Under the pieces are notes generated by a model, which did no database searches, was not told the origin of the DNA, and saw nothing but the letters and a program-made list of their open reading frames with translations. The position numbers and the translations under genes were made by a program. This document shows positions 8,569 through 17,189 of a stretch of 56,691 nt of DNA, one piece after another. Position 1 is the first letter of the stretch; each line of letters opens with the position of its first letter. Source of the stretch: Acidobacteriota bacterium (GTDB lineage Bacteria > Acidobacteriota > UBA6911 > RPQK01 > JAJDTT01); contig JAPPLF010000024.1 in assembly GCA_028874215.1 (NCBI GenBank), positions 1 through 56,691 of the forward strand. Reading direction: 5' to 3'.

Positions 8569-8600
8569 TTTGGATAGCTTTCACTCGTTCGTAATATACT
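8569..8600 (+). promoter_or_regulatory. Probable promoter of the C5 methyltransferase gene
   Basis: A good -10 box TATACT lies at 8595-8600, with a weak -35 candidate TTTGGA/TTGGAT at about 8569-8575. The start codon follows 39 bases downstream. The controller palindrome is centred just upstream of the -35 region, so the controller could also affect this promoter. Confidence 0.45.
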
Positions 8601-8639
8601 AGACCAACTCGCCAGAAAACACCGATAGGAGGCGGCCTC

Positions 8640-9830
8640 GTGGGACGGCGGCTAACAGCGATCAGCCTGTACACCGGTGCCGGCGGCCTTGATTTTGGTT
8701 TCGAGGCGGCCGGCTTCGACACGAGGGTGGCCGTGGAGATGGATCCAGCTTCCTGTCGCACGGTGCGGCTCAACAGACCGCAGTGGGGACTTCTCGAAGG
8801 AGACATCCACGGGATCGCATCGGCGGCGATTCTGGAAAAGGCCGATCTGGGGGCGGGAGAGGCAGATGTACTGATCGGTGGCCCCCCCTGCCAGCCCTTT
8901 TCGAAGTCGTCCTACTGGGTAAATGGAGACGCGGGCCGACTCGAAGATCCCCGTGCAGATACCCTTTCGGCGTACCTGCGGGTTCTGCGGGACACGCGAC
9001 CGAAGGCGTTTCTCCTAGAGAACGTGTACGGCTTGGTCTACAAAGGGAAGGACGAAGGGCTACGGCATCTGATCGAAGGCTTCGAGCGCATCAACCGCGA
9101 GACTGGGACTAACTACGTAGTTAGTTGGAGAATGCTCAACGCGGCGCACTATGGCGTACCGCAACGCCGCGAGCGAGTCTTCTTGATTGGGAGTCGCGAT
9201 GGGGTGGAGTTCCGTTTCCCGGAGCCCACTCACATGGAAGCGGGGGAGAATAGGCTATTCGACCACCGCGAGCCGTACCGGACCGCTTGGGATGCGATCG
9301 GGGACTTGATCGATCAGCCGGGCGAGCCTGCGCTTACGGTTGGCGGCAAGTGGGCGGACCTACTGCCCACCATTCCCGAGGGGAAGAACTATCTTTGGCA
9401 CACGAATCGAGGCGGCGGATCACAACTGTTCGGTTGGCGAACCCGTTACTGGAGCTTCCTCCTCAAGCTCGCCAAGAGTCTGCCGTCTTGGACGATTCAG
9501 GCACACCCGGGCTCGTCCATCGGTCCATTCCATTGGCGCAACCGCAAGCTCTCAGTCGAGGAAATGTGCCGTCTCCAGACCTTCCCCGCCTTGGAGTTTG
9601 AGTGCAGCCGCACGGTCGCGCAAAGGATGTTGGGCAACGCTGTCCCTTCACTCCTCGCCGAAGTGCTAGCTAGGGAGATCCGGCGTCAGCTACTGGGAGA
9701 CCAGAACGATCCCGGCCCCCTTCGGCTCATACCTCCGGTTCGGACGCCTGTACCCGACCCCGACCCGACTATGGAGTTGCCCCAGAAGTACCGCACGCTG
9801 ATCGGATCGTATCCGGATCATCCTGGCTAG
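8640..9830 (+). CDS. DNA (cytosine-5-)-methyltransferase of the R-M module
   Basis: A 396-residue m5C methyltransferase that protects host DNA from the neighbouring endonuclease. Motif I is SLYTGAGGLDFGFEAAGF at the N-terminus. Motif IV is GGPPCQPFS, with the catalytic Cys around residue 83. Motif VI contains ENV and motif VIII is QRRERVFLIG. The target-recognition region follows, and motifs IX-X end with QRMLGNAVPSLLAEVL. The start is GTG 8640, supported by AGGAGG eight bases upstream. It is divergent from the controller/endonuclease pair. All key residues are visible, so it should be active. The recognised sequence cannot be read from the protein. Confidence 0.93.
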   Translation: MGRRLTAISLYTGAGGLDFGFEAAGFDTRVAVEMDPASCRTVRLNRPQWGLLEGDIHGIASAAILEKADLGAGEADVLIGGPPCQPFSKSSYWVNGDAGRLEDPRADTLSAYLRVLRDTRPKAFLLENVYGLVYKGKDEGLRHLIEGFERINRETGTNYVVSWRMLNAAHYGVPQRRERVFLIGSRDGVEFRFPEPTHMEAGENRLFDHREPYRTAWDAIGDLIDQPGEPALTVGGKWADLLPTIPEGKNYLWHTNRGGGSQLFGWRTRYWSFLLKLAKSLPSWTIQAHPGSSIGPFHWRNRKLSVEEMCRLQTFPALEFECSRTVAQRMLGNAVPSLLAEVLAREIRRQLLGDQNDPGPLRLIPPVRTPVPDPDPTMELPQKYRTLIGSYPDHPG

Positions 9831-10169
9831 GGGGTTCGGAGGTAGGCCAATCCGGGACGGGTTGTTTGACAGCGCTGCCGACATCGAATCGAGCCCGGGC
9901 GGGCGATCCCCTGAGCAGCTCCGACCTGCCGGACTGATCCTACCGAAGTGTTGGTAGCACTGGCCGATCGGCCGCCGCAAGAAGATCAAGTGCCCCCGAC
10001 CAGAATCAGCGGCTTGGACCCTCGGAGGTATGAAATTGACAAGCTCACGAAGGATCAGGAGAATGGTCAGTAATTTGGCGTCGGGTTGCTGACTCCTCAA
10101 CGATTGCCATTCGTTGTCTTCCACAGGATCTTGTTCACGCATTAGGCTCTCATCCGACACAGGATGATT
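9831..10169. other. Intergenic, nothing recognised
   Basis: A stretch of about 340 bases between the convergent methyltransferase and unknown operon. Frames here are short or look like shadows. No clear U-tailed hairpin was found. Confidence 0.4.
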
Positions 10170-10775
10170 TCACGGTCCCCGCTGAAGCTTCACCCTAGTC
10201 GGGGTTGGCTTAAACTCATCGTTCGCTCTTAATGCGATTGACAGCAGGCGTGTCTTGACCGTTTCTTCGGCCCCCAATAAATCCGCGAGGTGGTCAAGCG
10301 CCAGACCATAGGCGCACCAGAGGCGGCCCCACCACACTGCGAATCTCAAGTAAACTCCCGGATTATCCTCTTCCTTATCCGAGAACCCTCCGTTGGAGAG
10401 CGGCATTAACAAACCGAGAGGGGTCGGGTGGTCGTACTCGGACAGCCCGTTCTTAGTCTCGACATCCCACCAGATGCGATCCGCGTCGAGTCGGAACTCG
10501 TCTGGTAGATCCCTCCAGATGGAATGCATCTGTCTGTAGGCTGCCTTGAGGTCAACCGCCATTAAGTGCAGACCCTCCGTGGCAACCGGGCACTTTGTGG
10601 CCGCCACTGTGTGGAGGCATACCTTCCGCAGCCGGAAGATCCAGTCGGGTTCGTCCGGATCGACCTTCCGTCCCGAGGGGTCGATTTCCATGTGGACCTG
10701 GACTAGTTCTCGGCATAGATCACGGTGCTCTTTGCACAGGCAGCGTTGTTCATTAGCAGGTTCAAGTGTTTCCAT
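10170..10775 (-). CDS. Hypothetical protein, second gene of a two-gene island operon
   Basis: A protein of about 201 residues that I do not recognise. I chose ATG 10775 (METLEPANEQ), which has GGAAAGCAGG just upstream and overlaps the preceding gene by 14 bases; the frame is open to 10808. Cysteines cluster near the N-terminus (CLCKEHRDLC) and another pair follows (VCLHTVAATKC). The C-terminal half is rich in Trp and Leu (WWGRLWCAYGLALDHLADLLGAE), suggesting a helical domain. No signal peptide is seen. The overlap with its neighbour implies the two products act together. Confidence 0.6.
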   Translation of the reverse strand: METLEPANEQRCLCKEHRDLCRELVQVHMEIDPSGRKVDPDEPDWIFRLRKVCLHTVAATKCPVATEGLHLMAVDLKAAYRQMHSIWRDLPDEFRLDADRIWWDVETKNGLSEYDHPTPLGLLMPLSNGGFSDKEEDNPGVYLRFAVWWGRLWCAYGLALDHLADLLGAEETVKTRLLSIALRANDEFKPTPTRVKLQRGP

Positions 10776-11643
10776 CCTGCTTTCCCGTCCTGGTGTCGCT
10801 GATAGCAACTTCGACCACCTTTGATGACTCGTGTATCTCCTTTAATTGAGTCTCCGACTGTTCTATCAACTGACTATTCTGTGCTCCCTCCACCGGGATA
10901 AAGGACGCAGCTGAGTTCATGACCGACACTTGTCTCGCCAAGTAGTCCATCATGCACAGGAACACAACCGCATCTTCCGTCCTATTGAAGGTCATGACGC
11001 CTCCCAGTCGTGACCTTCCCTTCAAATCCGCTTTCCTGCCGTGGGTGAAGTAGTCGCTCAAGTAACCATATGACTCCCGCCCGCCCATGAGAGAAGACAC
11101 CTTGTCCGATTGTGTCAGACGTTTCCCTTTCCGCCTCATTGGTTCGGGGGCGCCAACGGACGCGGCTGCGGATGCCTCCGCCTGCAGTTCGATTTCACGC
11201 AACTCTTGGGAGGCAATTTGGCCCCTGGTTACCCGACTGAGCGTCTGGAAATGGTCTGAATTGATCCGGTCCGCGACGTTCTCGGCGAACCTACGACCAC
11301 GGCGCGTTCGCAGGTCAGGTCTGGCGGTTCTGCTGTAAGCGTGGAATACGATTTGCCCCGCGCATTCGAGAACCGGTCTCATTTGAACCGCCAGCGAATG
11401 CAGATTCCCGGACTCTTTGGCCCGGAGGACTGCGGACGTGTGTATCCGGGCCTTGCGGAGTAACAGCGGGACCACGACCCGGTCCATCGCGGTCGGGTCG
11501 GCGGCTCGTGAACGGGCCTCGGACATACCTCCTGGGAAATTGAGATACCGTTCGAGGTCACGGGTTGTCACGATCGCCTTCCGAAGCCGTTCGGCCATGT
11601 CTATACGTGAACGGGAAATGCCGACACTCAAGGTCTCGTTCAT
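10762..11643 (-). CDS. Hypothetical protein, first gene of a two-gene island operon
   Basis: A 293-residue soluble, mostly helical protein. The segment KARIHTSAVLRAKESGNL followed by QMRPVLECAGQIVFHAY resembles the helical 'many small hits on R-x-x-x-E' pattern of DUF5677-like/HEPN-neighbour proteins, but I cannot assign a family with confidence. A basic stretch (EPMRRKGKRLTQSDK) occupies the middle. It overlaps the downstream gene by 14 bases. Being between an R-M module and mobile repeats, a defence or regulatory role is possible but unproven. Confidence 0.6.
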   Translation of the reverse strand: MNETLSVGISRSRIDMAERLRKAIVTTRDLERYLNFPGGMSEARSRAADPTAMDRVVVPLLLRKARIHTSAVLRAKESGNLHSLAVQMRPVLECAGQIVFHAYSRTARPDLRTRRGRRFAENVADRINSDHFQTLSRVTRGQIASQELREIELQAEASAAASVGAPEPMRRKGKRLTQSDKVSSLMGGRESYGYLSDYFTHGRKADLKGRSRLGGVMTFNRTEDAVVFLCMMDYLARQVSVMNSAASFIPVEGAQNSQLIEQSETQLKEIHESSKVVEVAISDTRTGKQDGNT

Positions 11644-11866
11644 GGCGTTGGACTAGGATCTTGTCTCTGAAACGAGGGAGAACCGGAATGGTGAGGATAG
11701 CAGATCCCGAAGACGGTGCCCAAGTCCTACGCAGAACACCATCAGACCCATTTGCAGTCCTCCGTTCGCCTTCGTGTCAGGCAATCTTCTTCCAGAAATG
11801 CGGAGTGTGCTGAAAGGGACGCGGGCCGATTCGACGGCTATGGCAGCGTCAGGGCCTCGCTGAGAC
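11644..11866. other. Intergenic, upstream region of the 10.2-11.6 kb operon
   Basis: No gene recognised. The promoter of the minus-strand operon should lie here, but I see no convincing -35/-10 pair. Confidence 0.3.
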
Positions 11867-12300
11867 CGGCCATCGAGTGGCGACCAGGGGCGGAAGATCG
11901 CGACGCTGGCGTGGAGATCGACGACGACATTCGCGACGCTCTCGTGGCGGGCGACACGCTTGCCGGGGAGCTCATTTTGACGGGTACAGAGCGCCCCACC
12001 GTGTCGATCCGGGAGTGTAAGGGAGACAACGGGGGCAACTTACATCATGGGAGTCTGCCAACTTACACACGCGATTTCCCCGATCTCTTTGTCGCTCATG
12101 CTGTTACGGCCATGTTTTCGGCTCCGCCGTGCCCGCACGGGGAAATCGGAGGTGGACGGTAGCGCCCCCCCTTTTTCCTGCCCGGTGCGGGCGCGGGGTT
12201 GTTGCGCCATTCACATTTGCGCCACACCCCCTGGGGGGGCGCTCCCGTCGAAATTATCCCTGACGGGAAGGCCGCTGCGAAGAATCCGGAAGACCTGTTA
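11867..12300 (+). repeat. Island repeat copy B
   Basis: From about 12001 it follows copy A: word site 1 GTGTAAG at 12015, site 2 CTTACA at 12039 and site 3 CTTACAC at 12062. Site 4, in the inner loop, reads ATTCACA at 12209, which is the word of copy C. Copy B therefore looks chimeric. Its outer stem lacks the A and the T that pair in other copies (GCGCCCCC with GGGGGCGC in place of GCGACCCC with GGGGTCGC), a paired change that keeps the stem. After the palindrome, TCCCTGACGGGAAGGC leads into IIPDGKAAAKNPE, then no zinc ribbon. Upstream, 11867-11985 is similar to the flank of copy E and looks like a relic of a protein's C-terminus (LVAGDTLAGELILT). Confidence 0.75.
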
Positions 12301-13224
12301 GGGCTCTGCAAGGCGTCCGTTCACGACACGTGGTGCGTGATCCAGGGATGACCACAGGCGACACGTGCCAATGGGGTCCGCTGGTGCAGGTGGATTTTCG
12401 GCGTCCTCTTGGACGAGGACCTGGCCCGAACCCCGGACGGCCTGAACTCGGAGCGTGAGGTGGAGGTCGGCGACGGGGTCCGCTCCAGGTCCTGAGCGGC
12501 GATGCGGCCGGTCCGGGTGGTGGTGGTCCGGCCGTCGAGAGCCGCCTCCACGTCGTGGCGGCACCGGAGCAGGCGCCGGACGAGGCGCGGGGCGCGGTTT
12601 CTCCGGCAACCCGGAACGGATGACGGACCGGGGGAACCGATCCCCCCAGACCCCCCAGTGGCGCGAGAACCCCGGGCGGTTCACCTTGCCGCCAGTGAAC
12701 CGGGCGCTCCTGTTCGTCGCGCGTCCCATGAGAATGGGACCCTCGCGCGGTCTCGTCGGGCTTCCAGCCGGAAGTGAGACGTCGGCTCGTTCCGAAAGTC
12801 CTGGCCATACGGACCCGGTCGGCTCCGAATGGATGCCTCCGATTTCCGGGGCGCGCAGGCTCTTGAAACCTGGGAGTCGAGGCGAGAAACTCGTTCCTGG
12901 AGTCCACGGACCTCCAATAGTCAAAGACTACCGAACGTTAACGTTTTCAATGGATTACCGGGTTCTTCGCCGAATCGGTAAAGTGGTTGACTCCCCATGT
13001 CTGACGTGCTGAACAGGCAACAAACAGGCAGCCGAGTAGGCTCCTGAAAGCGACGCGCCCTTTTCCCCTTCCGTTGCCTGGCTCAGAGATACCGTGAATT
13101 CAGTCTGTCGATCATTCGTCAATAGGGCGTGGATGGCTTTGGAGAACCTACTTGAAGACTTGTCCGAGGCCAACACTCGCCAAAACGTGGCCCGAACGCC
13201 ATCAGGCATACTAATGTGTCCTGA
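12301..13224. other. About 920 bases without a recognisable gene
   Basis: Several open frames of 80-217 codons exist on both strands, but they are proline/arginine/glycine-rich shadows typical of high-GC non-coding DNA and lack family motifs. Around 12936-12947 there is a doubled AACGTT. No RNA gene was recognised. The stretch probably consists of decayed insertion remnants. Confidence 0.4.
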
Positions 13225-13239
13225 TATACTTTTTTGATG
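13225..13239 (+). promoter_or_regulatory. Extended -10 element directly before truncated bamD
   Basis: TG-A-TATACT (13222-13230) is an extended -10 box ending six bases before ATG 13237. There is no Shine-Dalgarno sequence between, so the transcript would be nearly leaderless. Confidence 0.4.
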
Positions 13240-13794
13240 GGCATTCTGATCAGACGGTTTTTGTTGCCAATTTCCCTAACCATCCTTCTGATCTCCTGCA
13301 CGGACCACGAGGGAGTGGAACTCCAGGAGGAGCGCCGTGGCCCGGCTCAAACACTTTTTGAAAACGGAATGGAATTCCTAGCCAAGAAGCACTTCATCAA
13401 GGCGCGCCTTTCCTTCCAGACGCTCATCAGCACCCATCCAGAGAGCGAATACACTCCGGCCTCGTTCCTTTCCATCGCCGACTCCTATTACGAGGAAGGG
13501 GGCAAGGAGAACCTGCTGCAAGCGGGTGCTCAATACAAGGACTTCATCATATTCTATCCCACCCACGAAAGCGCCGACCACGCCCAGATGCGGATCGCCG
13601 CCATCAACTACCGGCTCGGGAAACCTTATGAGCGGGACCCCACCTACATCCGCAAGGCGGAGGTCGAACTGAAGAAGTTTCTGGACGAGTTCCCGGACAG
13701 CGAGTTGGCGCCGACAGCGGAAGAGTTTCTCAGGCAAATTCGTGAGAATCTCTCCAAGTGCCCAGGTCCGCAAGAAGGGACAAATACCCAATAA
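13237..13794 (+). CDS. BamD-like outer-membrane assembly lipoprotein, C-terminally truncated
   Basis: A 185-residue protein. A lipoprotein signal (MGILIRRFLLPISLTILL, then IS-C) is followed by TPR-like units of the BamD/ComL type: QTLFENGMEFLAKKHFIKAR, SEYTPASFLSIADSYYEEG and KFLDEFPDSELAPTAEEFLRQ. BamD anchors the BAM complex that inserts beta-barrel proteins in the outer membrane. Family members run some 60 or more residues further. Here the family match stops near residue 172 (RQIRENL), and the last 13 residues (SKCPGPQEGTNTQ) do not fit. The break therefore falls at about 13,755, some 300 bases before repeat copy C. It is probably a displaced or disrupted gene; another bamD copy is expected elsewhere. 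Confidence 0.7.
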   Translation: MGILIRRFLLPISLTILLISCTDHEGVELQEERRGPAQTLFENGMEFLAKKHFIKARLSFQTLISTHPESEYTPASFLSIADSYYEEGGKENLLQAGAQYKDFIIFYPTHESADHAQMRIAAINYRLGKPYERDPTYIRKAEVELKKFLDEFPDSELAPTAEEFLRQIRENLSKCPGPQEGTNTQ

Positions 13795-14039
13795 AGTTCT
13801 TTGGCAAGAAAGTGCCGAACTCCGAGCCCCCCTGTGCCCCAGACCTGTAGCCACGTTCACGGGGAAAGCAAGGGCTCTCGACTCCTACGGCGGGGTGACG
13901 GCCGCCTTGAAGCGGACGGTCGAATTGAAACCAACGGCAGAAGGTCGCTCCTTCCAGGTCGTGATCGACGGTGAACGCACTTAGCAATCGCGAGGGCCGA
14001 TGGAGGCTCGTTTCGGCGGTGCGAAAAGGGGGTCTCGCG

Positions 14040-14571
14040 CCCGATCCGGGATGTGAATGGGAAAAAGGGGGTGGATTCACAAAAAGTGGTCCCGATGACT
14101 CACAAAACCGCTTTCCCCGATCTTTTTTCCTTTCAGGCAGTTACGGACCCATTTCCGGCCACAGGGTGGCCGCACGGGGAAAACGGAGGTGGACGGGAGC
14201 GACCCCCCCTTTTTGCTGCCCGGTGCGGGCGCGGGGGTGTTGCGCCATTCACATTTGCGCAACACCCCCTGGGGGGTCGCTCCCGTCGCAATTATCCTGG
14301 CGGAAGGCCATGAAAAGACACCCGTGACGGGCAAGATGGGTCGCATGAGCGCCCCTGATATCCACATGGAACGGCTGGAGACTCTCAGGAGACAGGCAGT
14401 CGGGAGGCTGCGCGCCCGCCGCGCTTAACTCTGTCCGGGCTGTGGCTATCGGAGCTTCCAGAGAGGTTTTCCCCGCTACGGTGAAACCTGCGAGACTGCG
14501 ACTCGGCCACCCTCATGAAATCCGGGCGAACCGGTGCCGGATGCCGGGTGTTCCGAGTTGGGCCGGGCGAG
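14040..14571 (+). repeat. Island repeat copy C
   Basis: Same layout as copy A but with a different word: TGTGAAT at 14052, ATTCACA at 14075, ACTCACA at 14098 (one difference) and ATTCACA at 14247 in the inner loop. The outer palindrome stems are 14195-14208 and 14271-14284. The ORF after the palindrome keeps frame through KTPVTGKMGRMSAPDIHMER and RLRARRA, then hits an in-frame TAA (14426-14428) before the ribbon. Two ribbon cysteines are also changed (FPRYGETC instead of CPRCGEAC). Similarity to copy A continues past the ORF to about 14571. Confidence 0.8.
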
Positions 14572-14830
14572 AGATGTTGCCCCTGCTGCGAATGTTGCGG
14601 TCCGGCTGTGCACCAGATCCTGTCCCGCTGACGGATTCCCCCCTGAGGGTTTGTATCCCGCCGGATAGGTTCTGCCGGGAGTGGTTCCCGGCAGAAAATC
14701 ACTCATGGTAGTGATCGAGGAAGGGGCGCCGGGTGATCCGGTTCCCCTTCCTCGTCTCCGACCGGTCCTCCCGGAAAAGTCCACTTCCGACTCCAGATTG
14801 ACTTCTCACTTGCGGAGCCGGAACCGAACC
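14572..14830. other. Intergenic between repeat copy C and the HU promoter
   Basis: No coding frame or RNA gene recognised. Together with 13795-14039, which is also empty, this is unassigned island DNA. Confidence 0.3.
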
Positions 14831-14860
14831 TTGACATCCCGAACCGATGCCCAATATAAG
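14831..14860 (+). promoter_or_regulatory. Strong sigma-70 promoter of the HU gene
   Basis: TTGACA (14831-14836), an 18-base spacer and TATAAG (14855-14860), placed 35 bases before the GTG start. This is close to consensus and is the best housekeeping-type promoter in the island. Confidence 0.65.
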
Positions 14861-14895
14861 ACAACGGCTAGTACCTCAGGGGGAACTTCCAAGCT

Positions 14896-15162
14896 GTGAT
14901 CAAACAGGACATTGTGTCACGCGTCTCCGAAAAGGTGGGATTGACCAAGGCGAGGTCCGAAGAGGCCGTCGAGACCGTGCTGGAGGTGTTGAAGCGCGCC
15001 CTGAAGCATGGGGAACGCATTGAGTTGCGGGGCTTCGGAGTCTTTCTGGTCAAGCCGCGGAAGAGTGGCATCGGCCGCAACCCCAGGACGGGAGCCGTGG
15101 TCCCCATTCCTCCCGGCAAGACCGTTCGCTTCAAACCCGGGAAAGAAATCCGCTCCGGCTGA
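14896..15162 (+). CDS. HU/IHF-family DNA-binding protein
   Basis: An 88-residue nucleoid-associated protein of the HU superfamily. The N-terminal helices read MIKQDIVSRVSEKVGLTKAR. The family signature follows in IELRGFGVFLVKPRKSGIGRN with the beta-arm NPRTGAVVPIPPGKTVRFKPGK, where the arm-tip Pro and basic residues needed for DNA bending are intact. Start GTG 14896 has AGGGGGA upstream. Usual family length is 90-100, so it is complete. It could be a chromosomal HU carried on the island or an island-encoded architectural protein assisting integrase. Confidence 0.93.
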   Translation: MIKQDIVSRVSEKVGLTKARSEEAVETVLEVLKRALKHGERIELRGFGVFLVKPRKSGIGRNPRTGAVVPIPPGKTVRFKPGKEIRSG

Positions 15163-15192
15163 CCTCCCTGCCTCCGGACGAGTCCTCCGTCA

Positions 15193-15345
15193 GTGACGGA
15201 TGCGGACAAACCTCCCCAGTGGGTGTCCATCCGAATCACCTGCCCGAATTCCTGCTCGCTTAAGTACGACGAGCGGGATCTGAAGCTGCGCAAAATGCTG
15301 GAAGGTGCCGGTATCGAACTCAAGGAATCGTTCGGGAACAGCTAA
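15193..15345 (+). CDS. Small hypothetical ORF downstream of HU
   Basis: A 50-codon frame from GTG 15193, in the same frame as HU and 30 bases after its stop. The product (TDADKPPQWVSIRI, C-P-N-S-C, then a charged helix DERDLKLRKMLEGAG) has balanced composition and a CxxxC pair. It ends ten bases before repeat copy D begins, so it may be a fragment of a longer gene cut by the repeat. No function assigned. Confidence 0.3.
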   Translation: MTDADKPPQWVSIRITCPNSCSLKYDERDLKLRKMLEGAGIELKESFGNS

Positions 15346-15354
15346 GAAATGAGG

Positions 15355-15775
15355 CTGGGCTCGACCGCTGAAAGAAGGCATTTCGTGGCGGTCGGGGGGC
15401 GCACATGAGACAACGGGGGGCATGTGCACCATGAGGGCTCTTCGACGTGCACGGCGACTTTTCTCTAACCTGCTGTCCCCGTTCGGGTTACGCATCGCCT
15501 CGCGGCTCGGCGGTGCCACAAGGGGAAAGTGGAGGTGGACGGGAGCGACCCCCCCTTTTTGCCTCCCGGATCGGCAATGCGGGGCAGGCTGATGTGCATG
15601 GCCGTGCCATCGCCTGGAGGGTCGCTCCCGTCTCATCTATCCCTGTCGGGAAGGCCACGAATGACACCCGTGACCGGCAAGATGGGACGCATGAACGTCC
15701 CCGACATCCACGAAGAACGGCTGGAGACCCTCAGGAGATGGACTCTGGACCGGCTCCGGAGGTGGAGCGCCTAAA
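15355..15775 (+). repeat. Island repeat copy D, with short ORF
   Basis: This copy carries a third word: GCACATG at 15401, CATGTGC at 15421, ACGTGCA at 15445 (one difference) and ATGTGCA at 15592 inside the palindrome. The loop GAGACAACGGGGGG between the first two is as in copies A and B. The outer stem is 15541-15551/15619-15629; the inner stem is different from copies A-C. The ORF begins at ATG 15661 behind GGGAAGG and reads MTPVTGKMGRMNVPDIHEER onward. It stops at 15774, before where the zinc ribbon would be. Confidence 0.75.
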
Positions 15776-15836
15776 CCGGCTCCACCTTTGTACTCCCAAG
15801 CTTGACCAGTGAGCGGATTAGAGCTAGTAGGTACTT

Positions 15837-16607
15837 ATGCTCTTGGTAGACCAAGTCGAGATACTGCGGAAGAATCTTGTGAAACTCCAGAAACAAGAAT
15901 TTGCGTTGCCGCTGATGGGGAGTACGGTAGCCACGCGGCAGACCTACTACGTCAAGTACCTTGTACTCCCGGCCCGAGATATTGCGACGACTATCGCGAA
16001 AGCCGACCCCGGTGGCAACAAACTCCCCACACGTCTGCGTGGGTGGAGCGTGGAAGTGACCGACGAGTGGCGTAATCGTCAGAGAATACATTTGAAGAAG
16101 CTACTCGGTATGGTTATTCACACCTACTATTTGAGCATCGGAAATGGTGACCTGGATGTTTCCAATGATCTAGGGCGTAGGGTGATTGTTCCCTACAGCG
16201 ATTTTCTCCATTCAGTCGAACGTCTCGTGTTGCCCCCTGAAGATATCTGGTTGGTAGTTTGTGGCTTGGCCGAAGAACAGATCAAGACTCGCAATTCAAG
16301 AACGGCTCTGCAGGCATCCACGCCCGGGGCAGGGGATCTATCGCATTGCCTGTACACAATCAAGAATTGGCCGACCCTCCAAGAGATTATCTGGAACACA
16401 TTTTTCGCCGGTCAGAGCACGACTGTGGGACCTGATTGCCAGACGGCGAACGAATCACCCTTTATCCAACGCGGGTCTCTTGTGGGTAACACCGTGATGT
16501 GGCGTGTCGGCTGGCGAAGAAATGATACCTACTCCGCGTCATGGATAGATGTCTCAAGACTGATACGGCAAATCCAAGATTATTTTATGCACAGACCTCG
16601 TGTTTAG
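15837..16607 (+). CDS. Hypothetical island protein
   Basis: A 256-residue protein with visibly lower GC than its neighbours, a sign of separate acquisition. No family recognised. The N-terminal third (ILRKNLVKLQKQEFALPLMG) is helical. A central part contains HLKKLLGMVIHTYYLSIGNGDLDVSNDLGRRVIVPYSDF, and the C-terminal part is Trp-rich and ends in a helix (SRLIRQIQDYFMHRPRV). There is no signal peptide or membrane segment. It begins about 60 bases after repeat copy D. The stop is followed by a short AGGGC/GCCCT hairpin (16619-16632) without a strong U tract. Confidence 0.55.
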   Translation: MLLVDQVEILRKNLVKLQKQEFALPLMGSTVATRQTYYVKYLVLPARDIATTIAKADPGGNKLPTRLRGWSVEVTDEWRNRQRIHLKKLLGMVIHTYYLSIGNGDLDVSNDLGRRVIVPYSDFLHSVERLVLPPEDIWLVVCGLAEEQIKTRNSRTALQASTPGAGDLSHCLYTIKNWPTLQEIIWNTFFAGQSTTVGPDCQTANESPFIQRGSLVGNTVMWRVGWRRNDTYSASWIDVSRLIRQIQDYFMHRPRV

Positions 16608-17189
16608 TTCGAGTCCAAGGGCAATCGCCCTACCTTCCAGTTCAAACCCACTTTCTCATTGGCGCCTCCTCTTCCTCAAATTTCCAGACTGAGACTTTGG
16701 TCGCGGGGTCCTGAGTTCGAAACGCTTGACGGCCGATCGGACGATCTCCTTGATGTCGTCGGCTTTGCGAAGGGTGGAGGGTTTAAGCTGGATCTGCGCG
16801 GTACTGTCGGGATGAACCCGGGGGTGCTCGGAGAACCGTATGGGCACCCAATCGCCCGTGTCTAGAGAGAGTCTGTCATGATGAGTCCGATCCCGGCTCG
16901 CTGCCCCGTGGAGGGAGCGGAGCGACCGGAATGGGGTCGCGATCAGACCCTGACATTTTCGATGCCCATTGACAGGCGCTTCGTCAGGTGTTCGTCCCCC
17001 ATAGAGCGCGAGGCCGCAGGCCCGGCTCAGGAAGTCAACCCACACGGCTTGACCGAACGGTTACGTCCATTCACGTCCACGAAAGGCCGCGGACATCCGT
17101 TTCATATCGGTGGAAAGAATGGGGGGAAGACCGGATCCGGACAATACATAACTCGTTTATGGTGAGTGGTTTACGGAAATTAGAGAAAC
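16608..17189. other. About 580 bases without a confident gene
   Basis: A minus-strand frame of 129 codons (16656-17045) has a partly protein-like middle (GDWVPIRFSEHPRVHPD, ADDIKEIVRSAVKRF) but no start signal and a shadow-like N-terminus. I leave it as a possible decayed gene. Confidence 0.3.

Noticed and set aside
12254-13012. Long open frames on both strands (217, 208 and 185 codons)
   Set aside because: Composition is Pro/Arg/Gly-rich with no motifs; the frames overlap on opposite strands and look like high-GC shadows.
16656-17045. 129-codon minus-strand frame as a gene
   Set aside because: Only its middle looks protein-like, with no start signal and no recognised family. Kept only as a possible relic.
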